Source of the DNA: an uncultured bacterium
Lineage (GTDB): Bacteria > Muiribacteriota > Ozemobacteria > Ozemobacterales > Ozemobacteraceae
NCBI GenBank assembly: GCA_900317935.1
Contig: ONIU01000024.1
Span: forward strand, 1 to 34,625
Direction: 5' to 3'
DNA: 34,625 nucleotides
Notes under the pieces: generated by a model
The model's database searches: none
Seen by the model: only the letters and a program-made list of their open reading frames with translations
What the model was told of the DNA's origin: nothing
Made by a program: the position numbers and the translations under genes
Shown here: positions 8,098-15,571 of the stretch, piece by piece
Layout: every line of letters begins with the position of its first letter
Numbering within the stretch: position 1 is the first letter of the stretch

Positions 8098-10937
8098 AAA
8101 GACATGGTTCTGCAATCATAACCGTAATTTCAGCGATAGTAGTTCTTACTGTCTTAGCTCTATCATTTGTTGCTTCAAGAACAGAAAAGGTTGGAATATC
8201 AAAACATCTTAGCGATGAAAAAAAAGTTGAAGCATTAGCCGAATCTGCTAGTGATTTAGTTCTTTCCTATATTAAGAAAAATGCAAACCAGCATGAAACA
8301 GCAGACGATTTATATTTCCTTTTAAGAGCACCTTTAAAATATAAAAGCTCTGGTTTTAAAGACAATATGCTTTTAAATGTTGATGGATTAAATCCATTAG
8401 AGAATTTTGAAACCATTGTTGGCTACAATTCAACTCTAGAGTCTGTTATAGATGATTTAGGATGGAAAGACAGCGTTACTATAGAATCCAAGTGTGAATT
8501 AGTCAACGCGGAAGCTTTTACTCCAGCTAAATCTGCCTATAAAGTTACAGGCATTACTGCGAAACATTATGAAGCAAAAGGCAATTCTGCAAAGTTTTTA
8601 GATTCAGAACCTGATTCTATCACATTTAATAATGAAACAGACGTAGATGTCTGGGCAAATGGAAATTGGAAGATCAATATCAACTTCCCAGGGAACAACC
8701 AAACTTATGAAGAAAAAAAGTTTAAAGTTCATGTTCAATTGAATTCAGATGTTTCTGACGCAATAGCAAAATTTAATGACGCTACAGATGCATATAACGA
8801 AGCCAAAAAGGAGTATGAACAAGCAGTAAAAGACGGTAAAACTGGAGATAAATTAAAACCATATAAGGATGCTATGGATGAAGCAGAACAGAGAATGAAA
8901 GAAGCTGAAGGAGACTGGGGCGACGCAGAAAAGGATTCCGATGACGGCTTAGGTATAAATGTAAAACTAAAAGTAAAAAGAAATGACGCAAAAGACATGA
9001 AATTTTATATTGAAGCCGAAGTCTGTATTACCAAATGGTTGTTGAAATTGTTTGGCATTGACAAATATTATTATATCAAAGATGAAAAAAATAACACTGA
9101 TTATTGGGATGTAGATAAAAAAATAGAAGATACAAAATTCTTCCCTGATATCAGACCAGTAAAGCTAAGCAGTCTCAGAAATAAAGTTACAGGCAGTGAA
9201 AGTCAGCCTAATTATGATTTCGGTACATACGTTAATGAAATATCAAGCAGAATGGGAGAGGTAAAATCAGGGTTCAGTAGCATTGGCGTAAGCAATTTAG
9301 ACTCTGACTTTAATGACCCAATGTTAATAGAAAAAGGCGGGGTATTAAGAATCACAACAACCGCAAAATATCAGCCCAAAGACTCAAAGAAAGAAATTAA
9401 ACGAATTCTTGTTTCAGAAATTCCTTTTAAAGTAACTGATGTTCAGCCAATAGCGCCTGAATATACTTTCTTCGTAGCCAATTCTCCTTTAATATCAGGA
9501 GAAGATCCAAGTGTTTACAGCCATACTTTAGGTGAAGCGATAGACATGAATAATGCTATGTCTGGAACAAAATTTACCAGTGGTGCTAATGCTGCAGGCA
9601 GATTTGTTGTTCATAATCTTCCACTTTCTAGCGATGGGAAACCAAGTTATTCTTTAATAGGAGGAAGCACTGGAAGAATTCCCGGTATGGTTAGAATAAA
9701 CACTGAATATTCCAGCAGGGGAGACAAAACAACAGATATCAGAACTTTTATTGGTTGTTTTGAAGAGCCTGAATTAACAGAAATGAACCAGATGTTTACT
9801 CCTTATGAAAATTCTGTTCAAAATCCATTCAACACAGTACCTTCTTTCTGTTGGACAAATAACAAAGGAGATCCAATCAATGCGCAAAGAAAACATGAAG
9901 TTGAATTTCCAGTAATGCTGCAGTTTAATGAAAAGAACAAAAAGATTGAAAATCCTGGAATAATGGGATTTGTAGACGTATATCACCGCTCAGGTTTTAA
10001 TGTAGTCATGGTACCTACTTTATTATACGGCCATGGGCATATGGAATATCCTCTTGGTATAAACAGCGAAGGACCTATAAATACTATTTACAGCAGAATG
10101 CGTGTTGGCGCTTTCCCTAATGCAATTGTATGCCCAGGTGCTGATAAAGTAGTAACTGACGCTACAGAAGTATATTATTCATATGAACAATGCAGTACAT
10201 ATTCTAATGGTTCTCCTTATGATTTTAATCAGACAGCAACTAATACTCAGAAGTTTGACCCTGCTGTTTATGGTATGGTAAATCACGGTTCATACAAAGA
10301 AAATGATGGCTGGCATTCAAACAAAGAATTCCAATATATGCCTGCAAATTGCTATGATGCATTGCAGTATGCAAAAAAAGCAACAAGATTCTATGAAACT
10401 GGTGACGAATTCATAAAAGACTGTGGGAAACTAATAAAGCAAGGCGGCCTAAACAACGGCACCAACGTAGAACTAAATGGTGTCTACTATATAAAATGCT
10501 CCGACAAAGAAGACAGTCTGGTATTCAAGAATGCTATGACATTTTCTGGAAATGGTTTAATTGTATCTAAGAAAAGCATTATAATAGACAACGATATATC
10601 GTTAGCAGACCCCAAGAAAGATTCTCTTGGTATTATAGCACGAACAGGAAACATTACCTTCAACTGCAACAAAGTTGAAGCGGCATGTTTCAGCAATGTT
10701 GCTCCAGAACTTCCAAGCGGCAGTTCTTCTTCGACCAAAATCTATGGCAACCTGGTATGCAATGAATTTGACAGAGCCGCGTTATTAGATGTAGAAATTA
10801 TTTACGATAACAGAATTACTTCTGTAAATCCATTAGCTTCATTAAGAAAGGCGGGGAAATTTGAACCCAAAAGATACGCTGTAGCATTTGCAGATAATTG
10901 GTCTAAATTTACTTATGAAAAGAATAAAGAAGAATAA
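8094..10937 (+). CDS. Large PilX/GspK-like minor pilin, 947 aa
   Basis: The N-terminus MKRHG followed by SAIITVISAIVVLTVLAL fits the prepilin-type leader of the PilX/GspK class: cleavage after Gly, no Glu at position 5, a single transmembrane helix (about 6-27) and a following amphipathic helix with an ALAESA motif. The protein is far longer than ordinary PilX (about 200 aa) or GspK (about 300 aa). It has a charged coiled coil at about 228-284 and a C-terminal region (about 796-893) with short repeating beta-strand phrases such as GNGLIVSKKSIIIDNDI, suggesting a beta-solenoid. The start is fixed by the four-base overlap with the preceding gene. It likely sits at the tip of a pilus or secretion pseudopilus. 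No close family is named with confidence. Confidence 0.75.
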   Translation: MKRHGSAIITVISAIVVLTVLALSFVASRTEKVGISKHLSDEKKVEALAESASDLVLSYIKKNANQHETADDLYFLLRAPLKYKSSGFKDNMLLNVDGLNPLENFETIVGYNSTLESVIDDLGWKDSVTIESKCELVNAEAFTPAKSAYKVTGITAKHYEAKGNSAKFLDSEPDSITFNNETDVDVWANGNWKININFPGNNQTYEEKKFKVHVQLNSDVSDAIAKFNDATDAYNEAKKEYEQAVKDGKTGDKLKPYKDAMDEAEQRMKEAEGDWGDAEKDSDDGLGINVKLKVKRNDAKDMKFYIEAEVCITKWLLKLFGIDKYYYIKDEKNNTDYWDVDKKIEDTKFFPDIRPVKLSSLRNKVTGSESQPNYDFGTYVNEISSRMGEVKSGFSSIGVSNLDSDFNDPMLIEKGGVLRITTTAKYQPKDSKKEIKRILVSEIPFKVTDVQPIAPEYTFFVANSPLISGEDPSVYSHTLGEAIDMNNAMSGTKFTSGANAAGRFVVHNLPLSSDGKPSYSLIGGSTGRIPGMVRINTEYSSRGDKTTDIRTFIGCFEEPELTEMNQMFTPYENSVQNPFNTVPSFCWTNNKGDPINAQRKHEVEFPVMLQFNEKNKKIENPGIMGFVDVYHRSGFNVVMVPTLLYGHGHMEYPLGINSEGPINTIYSRMRVGAFPNAIVCPGADKVVTDATEVYYSYEQCSTYSNGSPYDFNQTATNTQKFDPAVYGMVNHGSYKENDGWHSNKEFQYMPANCYDALQYAKKATRFYETGDEFIKDCGKLIKQGGLNNGTNVELNGVYYIKCSDKEDSLVFKNAMTFSGNGLIVSKKSIIIDNDISLADPKKDSLGIIARTGNITFNCNKVEAACFSNVAPELPSGSSSSTKIYGNLVCNEFDRAALLDVEIIYDNRITSVNPLASLRKAGKFEPKRYAVAFADNWSKFTYEKNKEE

Positions 10938-11343
10938 ATCAGGTGTTTCACTAACAGAAATCTCAGTAGCAGTCTTAATCTTTGCTCTAGTAGCTATTCC
11001 TTTATACTACGCTATCTCATATGGCTCTAAAGAAGAAATACAACTTGATAAAGTTGCAATAGCAAACAAAGTTTTAGAATCATTTAGAGATGAAATTAAA
11101 AATCTGGATTACCCGACCGTTGAAAGTTTCGGCGAAAAGATAGAAGCCACTCAATTGCCACCGAATTCCTTTCAGGAGTTATTAAAAGCTCAACAGAAAT
11201 ATAAAGATTTTAAATTTGAAGCTGAATCAATAGAAGATAACAATAATGATGTTATTTCTCGTAAAATTACAGCTGAAGTAAAATGGACCAACGGTTCTGG
11301 CAACACGACTTCTCAGAAAATATCTTTTATTAAGGTTCAATAA
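10915..11343 (+). CDS. Type IV prepilin / minor pseudopilin (PilV/GspI-like)
   Basis: 142 aa starting at the ATG at 10915, inside the last 23 bases of the preceding gene. An upstream ATG-frame start at 10888 is possible, but 10915 gives a normal short leader: MKRIKKNKSG, then VSLTEISVAVLIFALVAIPL. Cleavage after Gly10 leaves the conserved Glu at +5 and a transmembrane helix, the hallmark processed by prepilin peptidase (PilD). The body is a short alpha/beta globular domain. Its size and position between a K-like and a J-like gene fit the I component of a minor-pilin tip complex. No strong ribosome-binding site is seen, so translation probably depends on coupling. Confidence 0.82.
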   Translation: MKRIKKNKSGVSLTEISVAVLIFALVAIPLYYAISYGSKEEIQLDKVAIANKVLESFRDEIKNLDYPTVESFGEKIEATQLPPNSFQELLKAQQKYKDFKFEAESIEDNNNDVISRKITAEVKWTNGSGNTTSQKISFIKVQ

Positions 11344-12027
11344 ATGTCAAAAAAAAGATTTGGTTTTACTCTAGTTGAACTTATGGTTGGCATAGGAATA
11401 ATGGCTGTAATAGGTTTGGCTGTATACAAATTTATATCTGCTGCCAATAGAACCTCTGCAATCGCTGAATGTAGAGGCAATTTAAGGTTAAGCGCAAGTA
11501 TAGCAGCCAGACAACTTGAAAGAGACGTTGCTACTTCAAGAGCTGAGATAGACGAAAAAGATATGCAAAAAGATCAGCAAGCAAAAACCACAATAAAACC
11601 AGGTAATCCAGAAGGACCTGAAATAGTCAGTATGTTTGTTCCCAAAATTCAAGACGAAAATGCTCCAAATGATACTGAAGTTACATACTTTACAACGAAA
11701 ACAGATAAAGAAAAAGAATTATACGAAGAAGTTAAATACACATTATCAGGTAATATTCTCTATAGAAACGGAAGAAGAATTGCCGACAATATTGGTTCTA
11801 TAACATTTAAAACAAACAGTGCAGATAATATTGAAACTACATATGACGGAAAAACGCAAATAACCATATCTGCCGTGGCTAAACCCAAGGGTATGAATCA
11901 AGAAATATCTCATGTCCAAGAATTAATTGTTTCTATCAGACAACTTCAAGTTAAAAGATTGAAAGATCGTGATAAAGACAATCAGAATCTTTATTGGAAA
12001 CAAAGAGTTGATGATAAGAACTATTAA
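11344..12027 (+). CDS. Type IV prepilin (PilW/GspJ-like)
   Basis: 227 aa beginning directly at the base after the previous stop codon. The N-terminus MSKKRFG followed by FTLVELMVGIGIMAVIGLA is a textbook prepilin signal (G/FTLVE) with cleavage after Gly7. The length and the long beta-rich body fit PilW/GspJ. With its two upstream partners it forms the I-J-K trio that caps type II secretion pseudopili or type IV pili. The core assembly genes (ATPase, platform protein, secretin, peptidase) are not in the window. Confidence 0.87.
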   Translation: MSKKRFGFTLVELMVGIGIMAVIGLAVYKFISAANRTSAIAECRGNLRLSASIAARQLERDVATSRAEIDEKDMQKDQQAKTTIKPGNPEGPEIVSMFVPKIQDENAPNDTEVTYFTTKTDKEKELYEEVKYTLSGNILYRNGRRIADNIGSITFKTNSADNIETTYDGKTQITISAVAKPKGMNQEISHVQELIVSIRQLQVKRLKDRDKDNQNLYWKQRVDDKNY

Positions 12028-12066
12028 TAATTCCTTTGATTAATATAAAAATTATGTACATAAAGC

Positions 12067-12095
12067 TTGACTTTAGATGCTGTTTTTGATACTAT
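12067..12095 (+). promoter_or_regulatory. Promoter of the infC-rpmI-rplT operon
   Basis: TTGACT (12067-12072), 17-base spacer, TACTAT (12090-12095). The predicted start is near 12102, giving a leader of about 168 bases. Confidence 0.75.
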
Positions 12096-12101
12096 CTCTT
12101 T

Positions 12102-12269
12102 CACAGCAAGCAGGATATTATCCTCACCTTGAGCTCAAGCGAAAAGGTTAGCCTTAAAAATATAAGGTATTATATTGATTTAAGGTTACATGTATGTCAA
12201 TAACATGGAGTAGCGTTCTGCTGCTCCATTTTTTGTTTACTTTACTTTGTATTTTTGGAGGTATGAGTT
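12102..12269 (+). promoter_or_regulatory. infC operon leader with terminator-type attenuator
   Basis: The leader holds CTTGAGCTCAAG at 12128-12139. CCTTAAA at 12152-12158 can pair in part with TATAAGG (12161-12167) or fully with TTTAAGG (12179-12185). A terminator hairpin follows: ATGGAGTAGC (12205-12214), loop GTTCT, GCTGCTCCAT (12220-12229), then T-run to 12234. In Bacillus subtilis the same operon is controlled by L20-dependent attenuation in its leader. This arrangement looks equivalent, but the L20 binding fold itself is not established here. Confidence 0.7.
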
Positions 12270-12788
12270 ATTAAAGCGACTGTAAGAATTAATCGTAAGA
12301 TTAGGGTTCCTCAGGTTCGTCTCGTCGACGAACAGGGTACGATGGTTGGTATAGTTCCGACTAATGATGCTGTTCTAATGGCAGAAGAAAGAGGCTATGA
12401 CCTCGTAGAGGTAGCCCCGGGTGCAAACCCACCAGTATGCAGACTCATGGATTTTGGTCAGTATAAGTATGAACTGGCTAAAAAAGCCAAGGACGCAAAG
12501 AAGAAGCAGAAGGTCATCAAACTCAAAGAAATTAAAGTTAGACCTAAGACTGATGAAGGCGATTTACAGACTAAATGTAACGCTATCAAGAAGTTTCTTG
12601 ATGATGGTGACAAGGTAAAGGTATCTGTAGCTTTCAGGGGCCGAGAAAAAGCTCACATGGAAGTTGGCTACAAAGTAGTCGAAAGAATGAAGGAAATTCT
12701 TGGGGAAGATGCAGATATCGAAAGAGACGCAGCTCAAGAAGGCAGCGCAATAACAATGATTCTCTTCAGGCAACCGAAGAAGAAATAA
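12270..12788 (+). CDS. infC: Translation initiation factor IF-3, ATT start codon
   Basis: 172 aa, normal for IF-3. The factor binds the 30S subunit, blocks premature 50S joining and checks initiator tRNA and start codon. The reading frame carries the conserved N-domain start ([25 protein letters not shown]) upstream of the first ATG at 12342. An in-frame TGA at 12264-12266 limits the extension, and the only suitable initiator is ATT at 12270, eight bases after a perfect GGAGG (12257-12261). infC of E. coli and many bacteria begins with the rare AUU codon, which lets IF-3 repress its own translation. The C-domain follows (residues about 90-172, [17 protein letters not shown]). First gene of infC-rpmI-rplT. 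Confidence 0.95.
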   Translation: MKATVRINRKIRVPQVRLVDEQGTMVGIVPTNDAVLMAEERGYDLVEVAPGANPPVCRLMDFGQYKYELAKKAKDAKKKQKVIKLKEIKVRPKTDEGDLQTKCNAIKKFLDDGDKVKVSVAFRGREKAHMEVGYKVVERMKEILGEDADIERDAAQEGSAITMILFRQPKKK

Positions 12789-12810
12789 GATACTGATAGG
12801 AGAAAGTATT

Positions 12811-13008
12811 ATGCCAAAGATTAAAACAAACCGTGCAGCTGCAAAGCGCATTAAAAGAACTGGTTCTGGTGCTTTCAGACGTTTCAAAGCATATGGCAAA
12901 CATATTTTGACCAAGAAGTCCAGCAAACGCAAAAGAGCTTATCGTCAGGGCTTGAATTGTGATAAGACCAATGAAAAAGCTCTCAAAGTAATGCTTCCAT
13001 ACTCCTAA
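12811..13008 (+). CDS. rpmI: 50S ribosomal protein L35
   Basis: 65 aa, highly basic, with the family start [20 protein letters not shown] and the [13 protein letters not shown] stretch. It is a small component of the large ribosomal subunit. AGGAGA at about 12798-12803 lies upstream of the ATG. It sits in the canonical position between infC and rplT. Confidence 0.97.
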   Translation: MPKIKTNRAAAKRIKRTGSGAFRRFKAYGKHILTKKSSKRKRAYRQGLNCDKTNEKALKVMLPYS

Positions 13009-13065
13009 CCCGGATTATTAAGCAAAACTGGGTTTAAAATAGATAATTACAGGAGAATATAAATC

Positions 13066-13419
13066 ATGTCTAGATCAAAAAGTTCAAGTAATGCAAGACG
13101 TAAAGAACAGAAGCTTTTCCGTTTTACCAAAGGTTTCTGGGGTTGTCATAATAATGTAAAGAAAGTTGCTAAACAGGCTTTCTTACACGCTTTGACTCAC
13201 TCTTTAGTTGACCGCCGCAAACGCGCTGGTGAATTCAGATCTCTCTGGATTACAAGAATTAACGCAGCTTGCCGCGAAAACGAAATGTCATACAGCAATT
13301 TCATCAATGGTCTCAAAAAAGCTGGCGTAGAACTTAACCGCAAAGTTCTTGCTGATATAGCTATAAAAGACCCCAAAGCTTTTGCTGGTGTCGTAGAAGT
13401 TGCAAAAAAAGCACTCTAA
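13066..13419 (+). CDS. rplT: 50S ribosomal protein L20
   Basis: 117 aa, the usual length. Shows the long basic N-terminal helix ([16 protein letters not shown]) and the conserved [24 protein letters not shown] segment. L20 is an early 23S rRNA-binding assembly protein and, in studied bacteria, the autogenous repressor of this operon through the leader, which here has a terminator-type hairpin. AGGAGA stands at about 13051-13056. The gene ends at a strong terminator. Confidence 0.97.
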   Translation: MSRSKSSSNARRKEQKLFRFTKGFWGCHNNVKKVAKQAFLHALTHSLVDRRKRAGEFRSLWITRINAACRENEMSYSNFINGLKKAGVELNRKVLADIAIKDPKAFAGVVEVAKKAL

Positions 13420-13431
13420 TTAAGAATTAGT

Positions 13432-13469
13432 AAAAAAGGCGAGTTATATTTAATAACTCGCCTTTTTTT
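13432..13469 (+). terminator. Rho-independent terminator of infC-rpmI-rplT
   Basis: AAAAAAGGCGAGTTAT (13432-13447), loop ATTTA, ATAACTCGCCTTTTTTT (13453-13469). A perfect stem with a T-run. Confidence 0.95.
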
Positions 13470-13515
13470 ATAACTAAAAAATATAGAAATCCAATTTATT
13501 TCACTAATCAAAGAT

Positions 13516-14307
13516 ATGAAAGAAATAGAATCAAGAAATAATCCAATAATAAAAAGAGCTTTAAAAGCAATAAACGAACCCAACAAAGAAAATCTTATTC
13601 TTGTCGAAGGGTTTAAGCTATTTGGTGAGGCATTAAAATCAGGTGCGAAACCAGAAATGATTTTTGTTGAAAACGAAGAATCATTTTACAAAGCACTTAA
13701 ATCTGCCCCCGCTTTCGATGGAGAAAGTAGTCTTTATAAAATCAGCCGTGGTTTAATGCGAGAGTTATCTACTGTACAGACTCCAAGTGACATAATTGCT
13801 TTTTTAACTCCCTCCCCTGCCCCACATCTAGAAGATGTGGTAAAGAACTCTGAAATGCTTGTAGTTTTAGACAGACTCCAAGACCCAGGAAATATTGGAA
13901 CTATAATGAGAACTTCTGAAGCAATGGGAGTATCAGCTATTATTCTTTTGAAAGGATGCTGCAGCCATAATAATCACAAAGTAATAAGGGCCGCCATGGG
14001 TTCCAGTTTTAGACTACCTATCGTTCCTGGTGTTGATGCACAAAAACTTTTTAAGGTATTGAATAACAATAACTATATGTCTATTTGTGCCGATATGAAA
14101 GGATCTTCACTGGTTAATTTTAAATTTGCATCGAAAACTGCTTTATTTATGGGGCAGGAAGGTCAAGGACTCTCTGATTACATAGTTTCTAACTGTAAAT
14201 CAAGAGTATCAATTCCAATGTGCGGACAGGTAGAATCTCTTAATGTTGCCACCTCTACCGCAATATGTTTATACGAATGGGCAAGTAGAAGAGGTTTAAG
14301 AGTGTAG
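13516..14307 (+). CDS. TrmH/SpoU-family RNA 2'-O-methyltransferase
   Basis: 263 aa. An N-terminal substrate-binding domain (about 1-100, with ILVEGFKLFGEAL) precedes a SPOUT knot domain with all three family motifs: motif 1 DRLQDPGNIGTIMRTSEA (about 118-135, with the catalytic Asn and Arg), motif 2 FMGQEGQGLSD (about 211) and motif 3 IPMCGQVESLNVATSTAI (about 232). Such enzymes methylate a ribose 2'-OH in rRNA or tRNA using S-adenosylmethionine. A homologue (ysgA) lies near pheST in Bacillus, matching the position here. The target nucleotide cannot be told from sequence. No strong ribosome-binding site is seen before the ATG. Confidence 0.9.
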   Translation: MKEIESRNNPIIKRALKAINEPNKENLILVEGFKLFGEALKSGAKPEMIFVENEESFYKALKSAPAFDGESSLYKISRGLMRELSTVQTPSDIIAFLTPSPAPHLEDVVKNSEMLVVLDRLQDPGNIGTIMRTSEAMGVSAIILLKGCCSHNNHKVIRAAMGSSFRLPIVPGVDAQKLFKVLNNNNYMSICADMKGSSLVNFKFASKTALFMGQEGQGLSDYIVSNCKSRVSIPMCGQVESLNVATSTAICLYEWASRRGLRV

Positions 14308-14327
14308 GGATTTATGGATTGAGCATG

Positions 14328-14368
14328 GACAGCAGACTGGTGGTAAGTAGTTGGTAATAGGTGATGAA
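14328..14368. repeat. Small heptad-type repeat
   Basis: The stretch read on the minus strand is ATCACCT, ATTACCA, ACTACTT, ACCACCA, the same seven-base style as the arrays at 5052 and 27690. Confidence 0.55.
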
Positions 14369-14447
14369 TTTTTTGAAAAAAAATTTTTTTAAGCGTGGAT
14401 TTTAATTAAGATACTTTGTCTATTATTATAGAAAAGGAGAAAAGATT

Positions 14448-14663
14448 ATGGCAAACATTGAAGACTTATTCAAAAATGCAGATTTTTCAAAAGAAACCAA
14501 CTTCAAGAAAGAGCTTAAAAAACAACTTGATTCCTGGATAGATAAATTGGAAGAAAATCAAATAAATACTTCCAATGAATACCTTCTTAGCGATGACGAA
14601 TTAGACTTAGCCGTTGCTGCAGGCAATCCGAATATATCAGACAAAGATGAACAGAAGTTATGA
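14448..14663 (+). CDS. Small acidic protein with leader-peptide-like LSDDELDxAVAAG motif
   Basis: 71 aa, with a good ribosome-binding site (AAGGAG at about 14434-14439) and no signal peptide. The N-terminal 40 residues form a charged helix (KELKKQLDSWIDKLEENQ). The segment LLSDDELDLAVAAGN near residue 46-60 resembles the LSDEELxxVAGG end of Nif11-type and double-glycine peptide leaders, but the remaining 11 residues hold no Cys and make an unlikely modified core. It lies 79 bases before an ECF sigma-factor gene, so it may instead be a sigma-linked regulator or partner. Function unknown. Confidence 0.65.
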   Translation: MANIEDLFKNADFSKETNFKKELKKQLDSWIDKLEENQINTSNEYLLSDDELDLAVAAGNPNISDKDEQKL

Positions 14664-14742
14664 GTTTGAAATAATTAAAAGTTTAGTATTAGATTCTACT
14701 TTATAGTAAAATAATCAAAACTGATTTTAGAAATTGCAAACC

Positions 14743-15303
14743 ATGACAGAAATGAAGTATGATTCCCAGGCTGAATTAAAAAAGGCCTTTACTGAAATAT
14801 ATGAAAAATATTATTCCAGGGTTTATAGATACCTTTATAGTTGTCTTTTAAAACGAGAAGACGCAGAAGATGTCACAAGCGAAGTGTTCTTTGCTTTCTT
14901 AGATTCTTTTATTAATAAAAAAGAAAACATAGAACACCCCTCTGCATTTTTACTGAAAATTGCAAGAAACAGAGTTATCAATTTCCGCAATAAAGCTGTT
15001 AATCGACACGAAGAAGCTGCTGAAGAATTACCCGAAGAACAAAAAGAAGATAAATACTTTGCAAAAGAAGAAAGATCTTTGAAGAATCCAGAAAATCAAC
15101 GAATGTTTAACATAATAAAACATCTTTCGTTTGAAGAAAGAGAATTCTTGGAATTGCGCTATGCATTTGATTTAAAGAATCCTGAGATTGCCGCAATTCT
15201 TGGTATAAACGAAAAAGCAGTTAGTGCTAGATATGCTCGCTTGTTAGATAAATGCCGTAAAATAGACCAGGAAGAATCAAAGACCAATTGTGTAGCAGAT
15301 TAG
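14743..15303 (+). CDS. ECF-type RNA polymerase sigma factor
   Basis: About 186 aa. Region 2 (about 17-55, YSRVYRYLYSCLLKREDAEDV then SEVFFAFLDSF) recognises the -10 element. Region 4 (about 125-175, SFEEREFLELRYAFDLKNPEIA then LGINEKAVSARYARLL) is a helix-turn-helix for the -35 element. Regions 1.1 and 3 are absent, as in ECF sigmas. The start is uncertain: TTG 14734, ATG 14743 and ATG 14752 are all possible and none has a strong ribosome-binding site; 14743 is chosen. There is no transmembrane anti-sigma gene next to it. The small protein before it is the only candidate partner. Confidence 0.88.
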   Translation: MTEMKYDSQAELKKAFTEIYEKYYSRVYRYLYSCLLKREDAEDVTSEVFFAFLDSFINKKENIEHPSAFLLKIARNRVINFRNKAVNRHEEAAEELPEEQKEDKYFAKEERSLKNPENQRMFNIIKHLSFEEREFLELRYAFDLKNPEIAAILGINEKAVSARYARLLDKCRKIDQEESKTNCVAD

Positions 15304-15444
15304 GCAACAAACAGAAAACATATTTATATATCTGTTTGTATATATTCTTTTTAGTAATTTTTGCCACTTTACGAAATCAGTAAAGTATAAAAAGTATTAA
15401 TAAAACTTTAAATTTTTCCAAAAATCAGCTATATTTATAGACCC

Positions 15445-15530
15445 TAAGTTACAAGTCTCAAGATTCAAGTTACAAGAATTCTTGTGTCTCAATCTTTGGT
15501 CTTGTATCTTAATTTAAGGTCTTAAAACAA
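15445..15530. repeat. Two head-to-head heptad arrays before pheS
   Basis: The left units are AAGTTAC, AAGTCTC, AAGATTC, AAGTTAC; the right units are CTTGTGT, CTCAATC, TTTGGTC, TTGTATC. They meet at the 14-bp palindrome ACAAGAATTCTTGT (15472-15485), so the array can fold as a cruciform or hairpin. The rest of the gap 15304-15571 is AT-rich. It includes an AAACAGA/TCTGTTT pair at 15309-15337 after the sigma gene and a weak CTGC-ATCAA-GCAG hairpin with T-run at 15540-15557. Confidence 0.7.
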
Positions 15531-15571
15531 TATAAAACTCTGCATCAAGCAGTTTTTATAAAGGAGTGCAA

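Noticed and set aside
12342..12788. infC starting at ATG 12342
   Set aside because: It would remove conserved IF-3 residues and has no ribosome-binding site; the ATT at 12270 has a perfect one.
14448..14663. Precursor of a ribosomally made modified peptide (bacteriocin-like)
   Set aside because: The leader-like motif is present, but there is no plausible core, no modifying enzyme and no transporter or protease nearby; kept only as a small protein of unknown function.
15304..15571. T-box riboswitch upstream of pheST
   Set aside because: No T-box consensus (AGGGTGGAACCGCG) or specifier hairpin is present; only a weak four-base hairpin with T-run near 15540.
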